The notes: a model not told the origin generated them from the letters alone. 64,000 nt of DNA from Gammaproteobacteria bacterium (GCA_026994225.1 JALWRI010000010.1:17496-81495); one strand, 5' to 3'; counted from the stretch's first letter, positions 16,695 through 26,540 are shown. Translations and numbers: made by a program.

Positions 16695-19174
16695 CAAGAT
16701 AATACTGCCATATTTTTTATTGGCACTTTATTACCTATATTACGACTTAAAATCCCACCTATAGTAGCAATAAGGAGAGTACCTATAACCGGTGTTACTA
16801 ACCATAATAACGGATGCCACTGCCATGATAAATGAAAGAAATATTGATATAACAAGTAGCTAATTAACTCTGTAGCGATTAATGCTAATAATACACTCAA
16901 TATGCCTAGTAAAATAAATTCATAGCCTATTATCTGTTCTATAAAGCGTTTTTTAGCCCCTAATATTCGCATCAATAATATATTCTCCAGGCGTTCATCC
17001 ATACTTAATTGTAATCCAGAAAATAAAACCGCTAATCCAGCAAATAAAATAAGTATTAAAATATATTCTATCGCTAAAACTAATTGCCCTATGATCCGTT
17101 TTATTTCATTAATAATTTTATCTACTTCAATAATTGTTAAGGTGGGAAAGGTTTGAATTAAATCATTGACTAATCCTTTATCTTGCGTTGATAAATAAAA
17201 ACTACTCATTAAAGTATAGGGATAGGCTTCTAATATTCCAGCAGAAAATAACACATAGAAATTGGGCTGAAAGGAATCCCATTGTACTTTGCGAATACTT
17301 TTTACCGGCACGGTTAATATCGTATCTGCAATCTGGAATTGTAAGCTATCCCCTATCTGTAACCCTAAACGTTTAGCCATACCTAGCTCTACTGAACATC
17401 CTAATTCGGTATTATCTTGTGTATCCCACCAAGTACCTGCTACTAATTTATTTTTTGGCTGCATGGTATCTAACCAAGATAAATTGAGTTCTCTGTTTAA
17501 TACATTATATTCTTGCACTGATTTTTTTACAGCTTGTTTTACTGGTATCGCATTAATATGCGTTAAACGTCCCCGTACTAGAGGATAAAAGCCATTATCT
17601 ACTATCCCTTTTTGCTCAAAAAAATGTTTAAGTGTTGCTAATTGTGATGGGGGAATATTCACAATAAAATGATTAGGGGTTTTATCTGGTAATTGTGCCT
17701 GCCAACTTTCTAATACATCTACTTTTAATAAATACACCAATAACATTACCATCAAAACAAAAGAAAAGGCTATCAACTGTAATATATTGATATTTCTATA
17801 ACGTGTTAAAGAAGATAATGCAAAATGCAATGAACCCTGTAACATTGATTGCATTTTATTAATAATAATAAACACAATTGCCGTTAACAGTAATAATAAA
17901 ACCAGACTTACTGTGATACCTGTTATCATCAACATCACCAGCTTTATATCATTACTATACCACCACATCATAAAAACCAACACACTACATGCCAATCCAT
18001 AACTTATATACGCATTGATAGGTAAAGGGGTTAATTCACGCCGTAAAACACGTAAAGCGGAGACATTTTTAATACGTAAAATAGATGGTAAGGAAAAAGC
18101 CAATACCGTTAAACAACCCGTTATCAAACCAATCCATAATGGTTTCCAGCTTGGTTGGGGTAAACCTTTAGGCAATAAATCCAATAATAAGTACACTAAT
18201 CCCCAATGTGCTAAATATCCCACCAGACACCCTATAATACTGGCAAATACAGCTACTAAAAGTAAAACAAAACTGTGTAATACTAATAACTGCCGCTGTT
18301 GTACCCCTAAGCAACGTAATATTGCACTGCTATCAAAATGTTTTTCACTATAACGCCTAGCAGCTAATGCAATCGCTATTCCCCCTAAAATAACACTTAA
18401 TAAACTCGCTAAACCCAAATATTGATAGGCTTTATCCAAAGTACCTCGTAAGGCAACAGAATTATCTCTACTATGTAGCAAGAATTGATTATCTTGCAAA
18501 TTTTTCGCTGCCCATTGTTGTAATCGTTGTAAGCTGTCTTGATTACCCTGCAAATAATAATAATAGTGAATACGGCTTCCAGGCTGAACAATACCCGTTG
18601 CTGCAATGTCCTCTAATGCCATCAAAATTTTAGGTGCAAAGCTAAAAATATCTTGTCCTTCCAAACTATCAGACAACAACATCGCACTAATAGTTAAAGA
18701 AATATTACCAATTTCTATGCTATCGCCTAATTGCACATGCAATAAACTGAATAAGCGTTTTTCTAACCAAACCGTACCTTTTTTTGGGGCTTTTGATACA
18801 GTTTTTTTAGACGCTTTATCTACTATCTGTAACTGTCCCTTCAAAGGATAATGTCGATCTACTGCTTTAATATTACTCAGTTGAAAAATATCATTTGCCA
18901 TCACGACAGAAGAAAAGCGTACACTCTTACTTATCTGTAAAGGAAAAGATTGAAGATATCCAAGTGTGCTATCAGATAAGGGATAAGCACTTTTCAATAT
19001 GCTATCTGCACCCAATAATACACTACTTTGTAGTTGTATTCCTTGTGCAAGCCGATCAGAAAAAAATCCTACCGCAGTAACACAACTGATTGCAGTAATG
19101 ACTCCAAATATGATTAACGTTAAACTTCCAGAGTGTCCTTCTCGGAAAAAAAATAATACCGCACATTTGATCAT
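16694..19174 (-). CDS. FtsX-family ABC transporter permease (YbbP-like)
   Basis: An 826-residue inner-membrane protein with about 10 TM helices in the YbbP arrangement: one at the N-terminus (about 17-38), a central set (about 250-480) and a C-terminal FtsX module (about 695-815, with LLMRILGAKKRFIEQIIGYEF). Two large extracytoplasmic regions lie between. YbbP normally works with the ATPase YbbA beside tesA; neither is in the window, so the ATPase partner must be encoded elsewhere. It overlaps nudB at its stop codon and lies directly after the broken SH3-type gene. Confidence 0.85.
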   Translation of the reverse strand: MIKCAVLFFFREGHSGSLTLIIFGVITAISCVTAVGFFSDRLAQGIQLQSSVLLGADSILKSAYPLSDSTLGYLQSFPLQISKSVRFSSVVMANDIFQLSNIKAVDRHYPLKGQLQIVDKASKKTVSKAPKKGTVWLEKRLFSLLHVQLGDSIEIGNISLTISAMLLSDSLEGQDIFSFAPKILMALEDIAATGIVQPGSRIHYYYYLQGNQDSLQRLQQWAAKNLQDNQFLLHSRDNSVALRGTLDKAYQYLGLASLLSVILGGIAIALAARRYSEKHFDSSAILRCLGVQQRQLLVLHSFVLLLVAVFASIIGCLVGYLAHWGLVYLLLDLLPKGLPQPSWKPLWIGLITGCLTVLAFSLPSILRIKNVSALRVLRRELTPLPINAYISYGLACSVLVFMMWWYSNDIKLVMLMITGITVSLVLLLLLTAIVFIIINKMQSMLQGSLHFALSSLTRYRNINILQLIAFSFVLMVMLLVYLLKVDVLESWQAQLPDKTPNHFIVNIPPSQLATLKHFFEQKGIVDNGFYPLVRGRLTHINAIPVKQAVKKSVQEYNVLNRELNLSWLDTMQPKNKLVAGTWWDTQDNTELGCSVELGMAKRLGLQIGDSLQFQIADTILTVPVKSIRKVQWDSFQPNFYVLFSAGILEAYPYTLMSSFYLSTQDKGLVNDLIQTFPTLTIIEVDKIINEIKRIIGQLVLAIEYILILILFAGLAVLFSGLQLSMDERLENILLMRILGAKKRFIEQIIGYEFILLGILSVLLALIATELISYLLYQYFFHLSWQWHPLLWLVTPVIGTLLIATIGGILSRNIGNKVPIKNMAVLS

Positions 19175-19180
19175 TTAAAG

Positions 19181-19592
19181 TCACTTATTATTTTTTCTCA
19201 CATTCACTCTATTACCACGTACTTGATAATATGTTGTTACTAATGTAGTTACTGCTTTGGGCTTGATAGGTGTTGTTATCAACGGTATAACAGGAGCTTT
19301 TTGTTCTACAACCCTATTTTGTTGAGTCTTTTTAGTCTTATCAAAACCCTGCTGTTCTATATTTTTATCTAACAATAATCCCTTGTGAACTACCCGCCCC
19401 TAAAGGAGCGGGCTTCAAGAGCCGCTGTTCAAATACAGGAAGTAAATCCTCATCTTCTTGTTCAGACGCTAATTGATACCAAAGTTGCTGATCTTCCGGT
19501 TGTTCTAAAAATTGTTCTGTTTCAGCATATAACTCTTTTACTATCTGTAATAATCTATTTAACATTGCTCGTTGTAAACCTGGAATACGCAT
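19181..19592 (-). pseudogene. Small SH3-type gene split by a palindromic element
   Basis: The N-terminal part (19592 down to about 19426) begins MRIPGLQRAMLNRLLQIVKE and runs into the element at 19385-19425, which fuses in a tail and a stop codon. In another frame, directly beyond the element, a second open stretch (19375-19181) carries a Thr/Lys/Pro-rich linker and then YYQVRGNRVNVRK, the opening of a bacterial SH3 domain. The frame stops there, 7 bases before the permease start, so most of that SH3 domain is missing. I read this as one original gene broken twice. Its function is unknown. Confidence 0.6.
19385..19425 (-). repeat. IS200/IS605-type right-end-like element (copy 2)
   Basis: 41 bases starting GTGAACTACCCGCCCC on the plus strand and ending AAGAGCCGC. 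The hairpin is CCCGCCCC/GGAGCGGG with loop TAAA. The first 15 bases on the minus strand, GCGGCTCTTGAAGCC, and the terminal GGGTAGTTCAC match copy 3 at 28593-28633. No transposase gene is attached; it looks like a solitary right end. Confidence 0.7.
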
Positions 19593-19655
19593 TTATCCCC
19601 CTCTTTGCAAGCATATCAAAAAAACCACCTATTTAGCAGGTTTTAGTAATAATTG

Positions 19656-20300
19656 TTAAATAGTAAAACAAACATCATAGGCTTGTGTTGTATCATAACT
19701 TATTACAGGGTTTTCAGCAGGTGCATTAGCAGTCGTTGTTACTGCTGCACGCACTGACCCACTATCAGCTTTACCATCATCATTTTGATTATCTAATATA
19801 ACGGCAATGTCCCCTGGCACAGCTTTAAAACATATCACTGAATTGCTGCCAAAGTTAAGAATACCATTCCCTGCATCAACACCTATTTCTCCTCCCCAGG
19901 GATGCTTGGGTATTGTTGCTACCTGAGAACAATTGCCATCTCCTTTAATCAATCCTGCACCTCTTAAATGCCGCCACAGTTTATTTGTTTCACCGGCAGT
20001 ATCATTAAAGGTATCACCTGTAATACTGCCATTACCATCTCCTGCACCATCTGCTGCCGTATTATCTGTACCACATCCTATATGAGATTTAGGCAATTCA
20101 TCATCACCTGGAATAGCACCATATCTATCAATATAGGAGTAATAAGCCGCTGAAATTCCATTTACCACATTGACAGCATTTTTCAATCTTGCATTGGTGA
20201 TAATTTCTTGCCCTTTTAACACGCCTCCTAATAACAAACCAATAATAACTAATACAATCGCTATTTCTACTAAGGTAAAACCTTTTTGCTGCATTAACAT
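19656..20300 (-). CDS. Type IV prepilin-like protein
   Basis: 214 residues with a class III signal: MLMQQKG followed by FTLVEIAIVLVIIGLLLGG, so prepilin peptidase would cleave after the Gly and methylate the Phe. Glu at +5 is present, as required for pilin assembly. The rest is a globular domain (AAYYSYIDRYGAIPGDD) like those of type II secretion or type IV minor pseudopilins. No pilus assembly genes are near, so it is an orphan. Three cysteines in the C-terminal half may form disulfides. Its role as pilin versus pseudopilin is undecided. Confidence 0.85.
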   Translation of the reverse strand: MLMQQKGFTLVEIAIVLVIIGLLLGGVLKGQEIITNARLKNAVNVVNGISAAYYSYIDRYGAIPGDDELPKSHIGCGTDNTAADGAGDGNGSITGDTFNDTAGETNKLWRHLRGAGLIKGDGNCSQVATIPKHPWGGEIGVDAGNGILNFGSNSVICFKAVPGDIAVILDNQNDDGKADSGSVRAAVTTTANAPAENPVISYDTTQAYDVCFTI

Positions 20301-20440
20301 ATATACATCCTCTTAGTTATTGTTACAAATATAAAGATATTATAGACATTTATATACTAGCTATAGAGTTCTATATCAAAATAAAAAAATAGAATAAAAT
20401 AGATGTCTATTTCCACTATTATATGTATACATAGGTGAGT

Positions 20441-21367
20441 ATGATTTCATTAAAACAAATCCATTATATCTTAGCATTAGAAAAAACCTTACATTTTAAA
20501 AAAGCAGCCGATTTATGTTCTGTTTCACAATCTGCTCTTAGCACTGCCATTACTGAAATGGAAAAACAATTAGGATTTCAAATATTCGAACGAGATAATA
20601 AAAAAGTCTTAATTACCTCTTTGGGTAGACAATGCCTGGATAAAGCACATCATATCAAGATACAAATGAATGATCTATATCTACTAGGACAAATACAAAA
20701 AAAACCTTTAAGTTATCCTATGTCATTAGGTATTATACCGACTATTGGTCCTTATTTATTACCTAAAACCTTGCCCGCAGTACGGCATACTTATCCAGAC
20801 TTAAAATTACGCATTGTGGAAGCACCCTCACGTCCACTTATTGATATGGTAAAAAATGGCGAACTCGATACGGCTATTTTAGCCTTACCGTATGATACGG
20901 AAAAACTACTCACATTTAAGTTTTGGCAGGAAGATTTTTACTGGATCAGCCATAAAGAGGATAATCATTCATTCACCGAGATTACTCATGATGACATTAA
21001 ATATTCTAATATTATGCTCTTACAAGAGGGGCATTGTTTAAAAGACCATATCCTTGCAGCGTGTCGATTACAAGCTAGTGAAACAGATAATTCTTTAGCA
21101 TCTACCAGTTTGCATACCTTAATACAAATGGTTGCTGGACGTATGGGTACAACCCTCATTCCTGCTATGGCATTAGATCAATTATTAATTTATAACCCCG
21201 AATTACAAGCCGCTCATTTAAAAGAACCAGGACCTCATCGAAGTATTGCTTTTCTTACTCGTCCTAATTATACTGGAATGCATCATATTGAATTATTAAT
21301 GCAAATTTTTCGACAACAATTAAACAAAACCCTCCCCAAAGATGCAAAACAACCTAAATTATGCTAG
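20441..21367 (+). CDS. oxyR: Hydrogen peroxide-responsive LysR-type regulator OxyR
   Basis: A 308-residue LysR-type regulator with an N-terminal helix-turn-helix (LHFKKAADLCSVSQSALSTA) and a substrate-binding-type domain. The redox pair is conserved: EGHCLKDHILAAC with cysteines at 199 and 208, exactly the E. coli OxyR numbering when counted from the ATG at 20441. An in-frame GTG at 20435 would shift the numbering by two, so the ATG is preferred. Peroxide forms the C199-C208 disulfide and activates peroxide-defence genes. No katG or ahpC is adjacent. Confidence 0.93.
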   Translation: MISLKQIHYILALEKTLHFKKAADLCSVSQSALSTAITEMEKQLGFQIFERDNKKVLITSLGRQCLDKAHHIKIQMNDLYLLGQIQKKPLSYPMSLGIIPTIGPYLLPKTLPAVRHTYPDLKLRIVEAPSRPLIDMVKNGELDTAILALPYDTEKLLTFKFWQEDFYWISHKEDNHSFTEITHDDIKYSNIMLLQEGHCLKDHILAACRLQASETDNSLASTSLHTLIQMVAGRMGTTLIPAMALDQLLIYNPELQAAHLKEPGPHRSIAFLTRPNYTGMHHIELLMQIFRQQLNKTLPKDAKQPKLC

Positions 21368-21411
21368 TTTCAGAGCCAAGATCATCACCAGCAATAATAA
21401 AAGGGGTCAAT

Positions 21412-21960
21412 ATGTTAAGAATAATATTATCTTGTACTATTAGTTTATTATTCACTACCGTCCATGCAACAGTGTATAAAATTATTAATGACGATGGGAG
21501 TGTTCATTATAGCGATAAGGCAGATCATAAAGCGAAAGTAATAGCACCACAAATATTACATACCTATCAACCCGAGCTACCAAGCAAAACAGCTCCTCCC
21601 CCTGCTCATACTTCCAATGATGCGCCTTTATCTAAAACCCCAAAACCTGCTACAGCAAAGCGGTATCGACAATTTGCTATTATTTCTCCCACCGATTCAA
21701 TAATACGTAGTAACAGTGAATCTATCACACTACAACTTGCTATAAAACCTGTATTACAAACCCAATATGGACATCGCATATCTATTATATTAGATGGTAA
21801 ACGTTTACCCCAATTTTGGAGTAGTCACCGCATCACCATCAATAATATTACTCCTGGCACACATACTTTGCATATTATTTTGGTAGATAAAACAAACAGA
21901 CCCTTAGCAAAACGTTCACGAACTATTACTCTATTACGTAATATTATAAGAAAAAAATAA
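21412..21960 (+). CDS. Exported DUF4124 protein next to glnA
   Basis: 182 residues. A signal peptide (LSCTISLLFTTVHA) is followed by DUF4124 (VYKIINDDGSVHYSDKADHKA), a Pro/Thr-rich linker (about 50-80) and an Ig-like C-terminal domain (FAIISPTDSIIRSNSESITL, ISIILDGKRL). AAGGGG about six bases before the ATG at 21412 fixes the start, although the frame is open to 21361, overlapping oxyR. DUF4124 genes are often found by glnA and ntrBC in gammaproteobacteria; here glnA is convergent but ntrBC is absent. The function is unknown. Confidence 0.82.
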   Translation: MLRIILSCTISLLFTTVHATVYKIINDDGSVHYSDKADHKAKVIAPQILHTYQPELPSKTAPPPAHTSNDAPLSKTPKPATAKRYRQFAIISPTDSIIRSNSESITLQLAIKPVLQTQYGHRISIILDGKRLPQFWSSHRITINNITPGTHTLHIILVDKTNRPLAKRSRTITLLRNIIRKK

Positions 21961-21970
21961 CAGAACAAAA

Positions 21971-22004
21971 AAAGCCTACTACAAAATATATCGTAATAGG
22001 CTTT
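21971..22004. terminator. Bidirectional terminator between the DUF4124 gene and glnA
   Basis: Stem AAAGCCTACTAC/GTAATAGGCTTT (one mismatch) with a 10-base loop. It is followed by ATTT on the plus strand and by TTTTGTTC on the minus strand, so it can end both genes. A second hairpin, AAGGTTAT/ATAACCTT at 22020-22043, sits closer to the glnA stop codon. Confidence 0.8.
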
Positions 22005-22058
22005 ATTTAAATCATGTTAAAGGTTATTTTTTCAGATAACCTTAACCACCATTAATAT

Positions 22059-23489
22059 TTACACACTATAGTACATATCAAACTCTACAGGATGTGTTGT
22101 CATACGCAAGCGAGTAATATCTTCCATTTTTAATTCTACATACGCATCAATAGAATCTTTGGTAAATACGCCCCCAGCAGTTAAAAATTCATAATCTTCT
22201 TTTAATGCATCAATCGCCATATCTAAAGAACTTGCAACAGTTGGGATTTCTGCTGCTTCTTCTGGAGGTAAATCATATAAATCTTTATCCATTGCATCAC
22301 CAGGATGGATTTTATTTTTAATACCATCAAGACCTGCCATTAACATCGCAGAAAAAGCAAGGTAAGGATTAGCAGAAGGATCAGGGAAACGTACTTCAAT
22401 ACGACGACCTTTAGGATTCGATTCAAAAGGAATACGAATAGATGCTGAACGATTACGAGCAGAGTATGCCAACATAACAGGTGCTTCAAATCCAGGTACT
22501 AAGCGTTTATAACTATTGGTACTGGCATTAGCAAAAGCATTAATGGCACGAGCATGTTTAATGATACCACCAATATAATACAATGCTGTTTCTGATAAGC
22601 CACCGTACTCATCACCCATAAATAAATTATCACCTGCTTTAGAAATAGACTGATGCACATGCATACCATTTCCATTATCACCCACTAAAGGTTTAGGCAT
22701 AAAGGTGGCTGTTTTACCATAGCTATGTGCGATATTATGCACACAATATTTTAAACGTTGTACTTGGTCAGCTTTAGCTACTAATGAATCAAAACGTACA
22801 CCAATTTCACATTGTCCGGCAGTTGCTACTTCATGATGATGAACTTCTACATCCAAGCCCATTTCTTCCATTGCCAAACACATAGAAGTACGAATTTCAT
22901 GTAATGAATCAACAGGTGGTACAGGGAAATATCCCCCTTTTACACCTGGGCGATGTCCCAGGTTACCATCTTGAAAAACTTTTTCAGTATTCCATGAGGC
23001 TTCATCTGAATCAATCTTAACAAATGAACCACTCATATCTGATCCCCAACGGACATCATCTAAAACAAAAAATTCGGGTTCAGGACCAAAGAATGCATCA
23101 TCACCTACTCCTGATGATTTTAAATATTCCATAGCACGTTTGGCAATACTACGTGGATCACGTTCGTAGCCTTGCATGGTGGCAGGTTCAACAATATCAC
23201 ACACTAATAATAATGTTGGTTCAGTAAAAAAAGGGTCTAACATCGCTGTTGAAGCATCCGGCATTAAAATCATATCTGATTCATTAATACCTTTCCATCC
23301 AGCAATCGAAGAACCGTCAAACATTTTACCATCTGTAAAGGTACTTGCACTTACTTCTGATGCAGGGACGGTAACGTGTTGTTCTTTACCAATCGTGTCA
23401 GTAAAACGAAAATCTATAAAACGAATTTTTGGATTACCCATTTCGTCTTTTTCTTCTAACATACTTAAAACATTATCAATATCTGACAT
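22059..23489 (-). CDS. glnA: Glutamine synthetase type I
   Basis: A 476-residue GS-I enzyme that makes glutamine from glutamate, ammonia and ATP in a dodecamer. Motifs include [60 protein letters not shown] and [10 protein letters not shown] with the adenylylation tyrosine, so control by GlnE is expected. The start is the ATG at 23489 with GGAG five bases upstream; the open frame continues six codons further. An upstream sigma54-like site suggests nitrogen control. Confidence 0.98.
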   Translation of the reverse strand: MSDIDNVLSMLEEKDEMGNPKIRFIDFRFTDTIGKEQHVTVPASEVSASTFTDGKMFDGSSIAGWKGINESDMILMPDASTAMLDPFFTEPTLLLVCDIVEPATMQGYERDPRSIAKRAMEYLKSSGVGDDAFFGPEPEFFVLDDVRWGSDMSGSFVKIDSDEASWNTEKVFQDGNLGHRPGVKGGYFPVPPVDSLHEIRTSMCLAMEEMGLDVEVHHHEVATAGQCEIGVRFDSLVAKADQVQRLKYCVHNIAHSYGKTATFMPKPLVGDNGNGMHVHQSISKAGDNLFMGDEYGGLSETALYYIGGIIKHARAINAFANASTNSYKRLVPGFEAPVMLAYSARNRSASIRIPFESNPKGRRIEVRFPDPSANPYLAFSAMLMAGLDGIKNKIHPGDAMDKDLYDLPPEEAAEIPTVASSLDMAIDALKEDYEFLTAGGVFTKDSIDAYVELKMEDITRLRMTTHPVEFDMYYSV

Positions 23490-23534
23490 AAAAACTCCAT
23501 ACTCCATTAATGATTAGGATAAATGCGGCGACTT

Positions 23535-23565
23535 ATTATACTACATATAACACTGCCATAGACAA
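23535..23565 (-). promoter_or_regulatory. Candidate sigma70 promoter for glnA
   Basis: On the minus strand TTGTCT (23560-23565) lies 19 bases from a perfect TATAAT (23535-23540), about 45 bases upstream of the glnA ATG. The spacer is two bases longer than ideal. Confidence 0.45.
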
Positions 23566-23604
23566 CAAGATTACATAAAAATAATTAAGGTATTATTGCA
23601 AACT

Positions 23605-23620
23605 AACAAAACTCATGCCA
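23605..23620 (-). promoter_or_regulatory. Candidate sigma54 promoter for glnA
   Basis: On the minus strand TGGCATGAGTTTTGTT matches the -24/-12 form TGGCAC-N5-TTGCA at the -24 block with a weaker -12 block (TTGTT). It lies 116 bases upstream of the glnA start, a normal distance for a nitrogen-controlled promoter. This is one imperfect match in AT-rich DNA. Confidence 0.35.
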
Positions 23621-23741
23621 AACTCATAAATTATAAATAAATTTATTTATAATTCAATCTATTATATAATTATACTTTATAAATAAGTATTTCATTAAAT
23701 AATTATTTATAAAGGACTTAGACAGGTTTTTCTCACTAAAA

Positions 23742-23758
23742 TAGTGCTTATTGCACTA
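23742..23758 (-). terminator. Terminator after the CDF transporter gene
   Basis: The minus strand reads TAGTGC-AATAA-GCACTA followed by TTTT, 17 bases after the CDF stop codon. A shorter palindrome GGCATTATGCC plus TCTTTTT begins directly after that stop. The remainder of the region 23508-23774 holds the glnA promoter candidates and AT-rich DNA. Confidence 0.7.
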
Positions 23759-23774
23759 AAAAGAGGCATAATGC

Positions 23775-24929
23775 CTATTGATATAAAATTTCAACCTGTA
23801 ATATACATTCAAAAGAAGATAATTGCTGTTGTATCGCACATAATAACTCCTCTTTTTCCTGACACTCTGATAATACATCTAAAGGTAATACTAACTGCAT
23901 AGTAATTTTGCCATTGATATAATGTAAGATGATATATTTAATTTTGCTACGTAAAGGATGATGTTTCCATAATGGTTCTATTTTATATAGTAATTGTTTT
24001 CGAGTAGGTAGATGTAGGCAGGGAGCTTTTTCTTCATCATTTTCAGGATCAATATGCACTAACACTTCACTAATATCTTCTATTTCAGACATTAATAAGG
24101 TTTGTACCTGTTCACTGATATGATGTCCTTCTGATACACTTAAATACGCATCAACTTGAATATGTGCATCAACCAAGGTATCAGCTCCCATACGCCTAGT
24201 ACGTAACATATGTACTGATACCACCCCATCAACAGCTTGAATATGTTGCCGTATTAAAGCAATTTGTTCTTCCGATAATCCCGTATCGACCAACTCTAAA
24301 ATACTATTCCAGGCAATTTCCCAAGCAATTTTAGTGATCATAAAAGCAACAATCAGTGCAGCGATGGCATCTAAATAGACATATCCTAACAAACTCGCTG
24401 CAATACCTAATAACACAATAATAGATGAAAAGGCATCACTTCGATGATGCCAGGCATTGACTTTTAATAATCGGGAACGAAATTTTTTAGCACTAAACAT
24501 TGTGTAGTGATACAAGGCTTCTTTAGATAACACTGACAATAGGGCAATAAATAAAGTAATACTTTCAGGTACGACTGATTGGGTGCTATGTAAGAGATTA
24601 TCAATGGCATCAATCGCTATCCCTATTGCCACTAAAAATAATAAGAGACCCAAGACAACTGAAATAGCCGTTTCAATACGAGCATGTCCATAGGGATGAT
24701 CGGCATCTGGTTGTTTATGCCCTATTTTTGCAGCAAAGACTACTAAAAAATCACTCAGTAGATCAGAAAGTGAATGCAAACCATCGGCTACTAAGGCTTG
24801 AGAATGGCCACTATAACCAATAATAATTTTAATCGCTGCCAACAACAGATTAACAATAGCCCCAACCAACGTTACCCGTTTAGTTTCTTGATAGTATGTT
24901 ATAGCAGTATTATCTACCTGCTTATCCAT
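23775..24929 (-). CDS. Cation diffusion facilitator family transporter
   Basis: A 384-residue inner-membrane metal:proton antiporter. Six TM helices lie within about 15-210. The metal-site patterns are HSLSD within VADGLHSLSDLLSDF (TM2) and HHRSD within WHHRSDAFSS (TM5), both HxxxD, typical of Zn/Fe/Mn exporters. A cytosolic ferredoxin-like domain (about 215-290, ending HIDPE) follows. An extra 90-residue C-terminal extension beyond the usual FieF length resembles a second such fold. The transported metal cannot be decided from sequence. It lies 14 bases downstream of the TraB/GumN gene, probably in one operon. Confidence 0.92.
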   Translation of the reverse strand: MDKQVDNTAITYYQETKRVTLVGAIVNLLLAAIKIIIGYSGHSQALVADGLHSLSDLLSDFLVVFAAKIGHKQPDADHPYGHARIETAISVVLGLLLFLVAIGIAIDAIDNLLHSTQSVVPESITLFIALLSVLSKEALYHYTMFSAKKFRSRLLKVNAWHHRSDAFSSIIVLLGIAASLLGYVYLDAIAALIVAFMITKIAWEIAWNSILELVDTGLSEEQIALIRQHIQAVDGVVSVHMLRTRRMGADTLVDAHIQVDAYLSVSEGHHISEQVQTLLMSEIEDISEVLVHIDPENDEEKAPCLHLPTRKQLLYKIEPLWKHHPLRSKIKYIILHYINGKITMQLVLPLDVLSECQEKEELLCAIQQQLSSFECILQVEILYQ

Positions 24930-24943
24930 AGCAAATCCTCCGA

Positions 24944-25828
24944 TTAAGGGGTCATTATCTGAGTGACTTTAGCTCCTCCTTTCGATAACAATGCAATCAA
25001 CCCTTTTTCCCCTGCAAGATGTGCTGCGCCGACTACAATAAAATAACTTTCCTTCGACTGTAAATAATGCTGTATCTTCTCTACCATAGCTATATTTCGC
25101 TTATCAAGTAATTCATAAAGAGATGTTTTTAACACTGGATATTTTTTTTCTGGCTGTTTGGCAATCGCTAATAAAACATCCAAATCACCTTCTTGCCATG
25201 CCGTTATCATTTTTTGCATTATTTGTTGCAATTGCGGTAATTGTTCCAATGTTGCTTTTAGTGAAAGCTCCTGAACCCTGTCTGGCTCTGGTTTTGATAA
25301 TAATTGTAATTGCATTGCTGCTGATTCTAACTCCAAAATTGGTTTTTTTTCCGCCGTTGCCCGATTCAAAAAATGCATATCCACTCCAGAACGTTGATCA
25401 TAACCTAATAAAGTGGTTTTATGTGTTAATAACATAATAGATAAAAACCAGGGGCGCATGGTTTTAAGCAAGGCATAACTTAAACCATTTTCTTGCATAT
25501 AGGTTTTTAACTGCTGCAAGGTGTGAGCAGAGATGTGTTGTGCTATCGTTTCACCATCCGTATATAAACCTAATTGTTGCATTTGTAATGCAAACTGCAT
25601 TTGATTAATGGCTTTAATATTCGCTTCTACTACTAATTTATCGGTATTTTGATAAGCACTGATTATCTTTTTATCCAAAGGATACATCTTTGCCTTAAAG
25701 ATATGTATTGAACCAAGTAGATAAGCATTGCCTTGTGCTGTTTCAATTTTCCAAAGGGGTAATTTTGCAGCACTTACTATTGAAATAAATACTATATTTA
25801 GCAATAACCCTATTATTATTTTACGCAT
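24944..25828 (-). CDS. TraB/GumN family protein
   Basis: 294 residues with a signal peptide (IIIGLLLNIVFISIVSA). The TraB/GumN (PF01963) blocks are present: PLWKIETAQGNAYLLGSIHI near the N-terminus, the EANI motif, LELESAAMQLQLL mid-protein, LDKRNIAMVEKI and the C-terminal YFIVVGAAHLAGEKGLIALL. Members keep Glu and His residues in the pattern of a metal-dependent hydrolase (erythromycin-esterase/Tiki-like), and the GSIH and GAAH motifs agree. Substrate unknown. It precedes the CDF gene by 14 bases. Confidence 0.85.
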   Translation of the reverse strand: MRKIIIGLLLNIVFISIVSAAKLPLWKIETAQGNAYLLGSIHIFKAKMYPLDKKIISAYQNTDKLVVEANIKAINQMQFALQMQQLGLYTDGETIAQHISAHTLQQLKTYMQENGLSYALLKTMRPWFLSIMLLTHKTTLLGYDQRSGVDMHFLNRATAEKKPILELESAAMQLQLLSKPEPDRVQELSLKATLEQLPQLQQIMQKMITAWQEGDLDVLLAIAKQPEKKYPVLKTSLYELLDKRNIAMVEKIQHYLQSKESYFIVVGAAHLAGEKGLIALLSKGGAKVTQIMTP

Positions 25829-25865
25829 ACTTCACTTAGCTTCCCTTAAATAATTTACTTATCCA

Positions 25866-26501
25866 TTATGGCTGTAATCGAGTAATATCCCAACCAGTAT
25901 CTGTTTGAGTAAAGGCAAAACGATCGTGTAAACGATTTATCCGACCTTGCCAAAATTCATAATAATGAGGAATTAATTGATACCCTCCCCATGTATCAGG
26001 ACAGCTAAGACGCTTTTCTGACTGGTTTATAGTATGTACTCTTTCTTCTAAAATACTACGACTTTCAATAGCTTGACTTTGCACTGAAACCATTGCACTT
26101 AACTGACTGCCTCGTGGACGCTGATAAAAATATTCATTTGCTATTGTTTTATCTAATTGTGATACGCTACCTCGAATACGGACTTGTCGAGACAATTCAG
26201 CCCAATAAAATAACAGGCAGGCTTGTGCATGTGCTGCTAAATCTTCCCCTTTTTTACTGCGATAATCAGTAAACCAGGTAAAACCATGAATATCTACCTG
26301 TTTTAATAATACAATTCGTGCATCTGGCTGTCCATTAGCTGAAACAGTTGCCAAGGTCATGGCAGTGCTATCTATACATTGACTCTTATGTGCTTCATCT
26401 AACCAACGTTGAAATTGATTTAAAGGATCAGAATCAATATGACTACGTGTTAATGCTATACCTTGATACTCTCGTCTTATTTTTGTTAAGTCATCTTGCA
26501 T
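25866..26501 (-). CDS. pdxH: Pyridoxamine 5'-phosphate oxidase
   Basis: 211 residues, the usual length. This FMN enzyme oxidises pyridoxine/pyridoxamine 5'-phosphate to pyridoxal phosphate, the last step of B6 synthesis and salvage. Motifs include AMTLATVSANGQPDARIVLLK (shared beta-strands at the FMN site), FTDYRSKKGEDL, the RPRGSQLSA segment, and C-terminal YEFWQGRINRLHDR with residues that contact PLP. It lies 37 bases upstream of the TraB/GumN gene. Confidence 0.96.
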   Translation of the reverse strand: MQDDLTKIRREYQGIALTRSHIDSDPLNQFQRWLDEAHKSQCIDSTAMTLATVSANGQPDARIVLLKQVDIHGFTWFTDYRSKKGEDLAAHAQACLLFYWAELSRQVRIRGSVSQLDKTIANEYFYQRPRGSQLSAMVSVQSQAIESRSILEERVHTINQSEKRLSCPDTWGGYQLIPHYYEFWQGRINRLHDRFAFTQTDTGWDITRLQP

Positions 26502-26540
26502 AAAAAAATCAATCCCTAATAATCATTAAAATCCAGTTAC

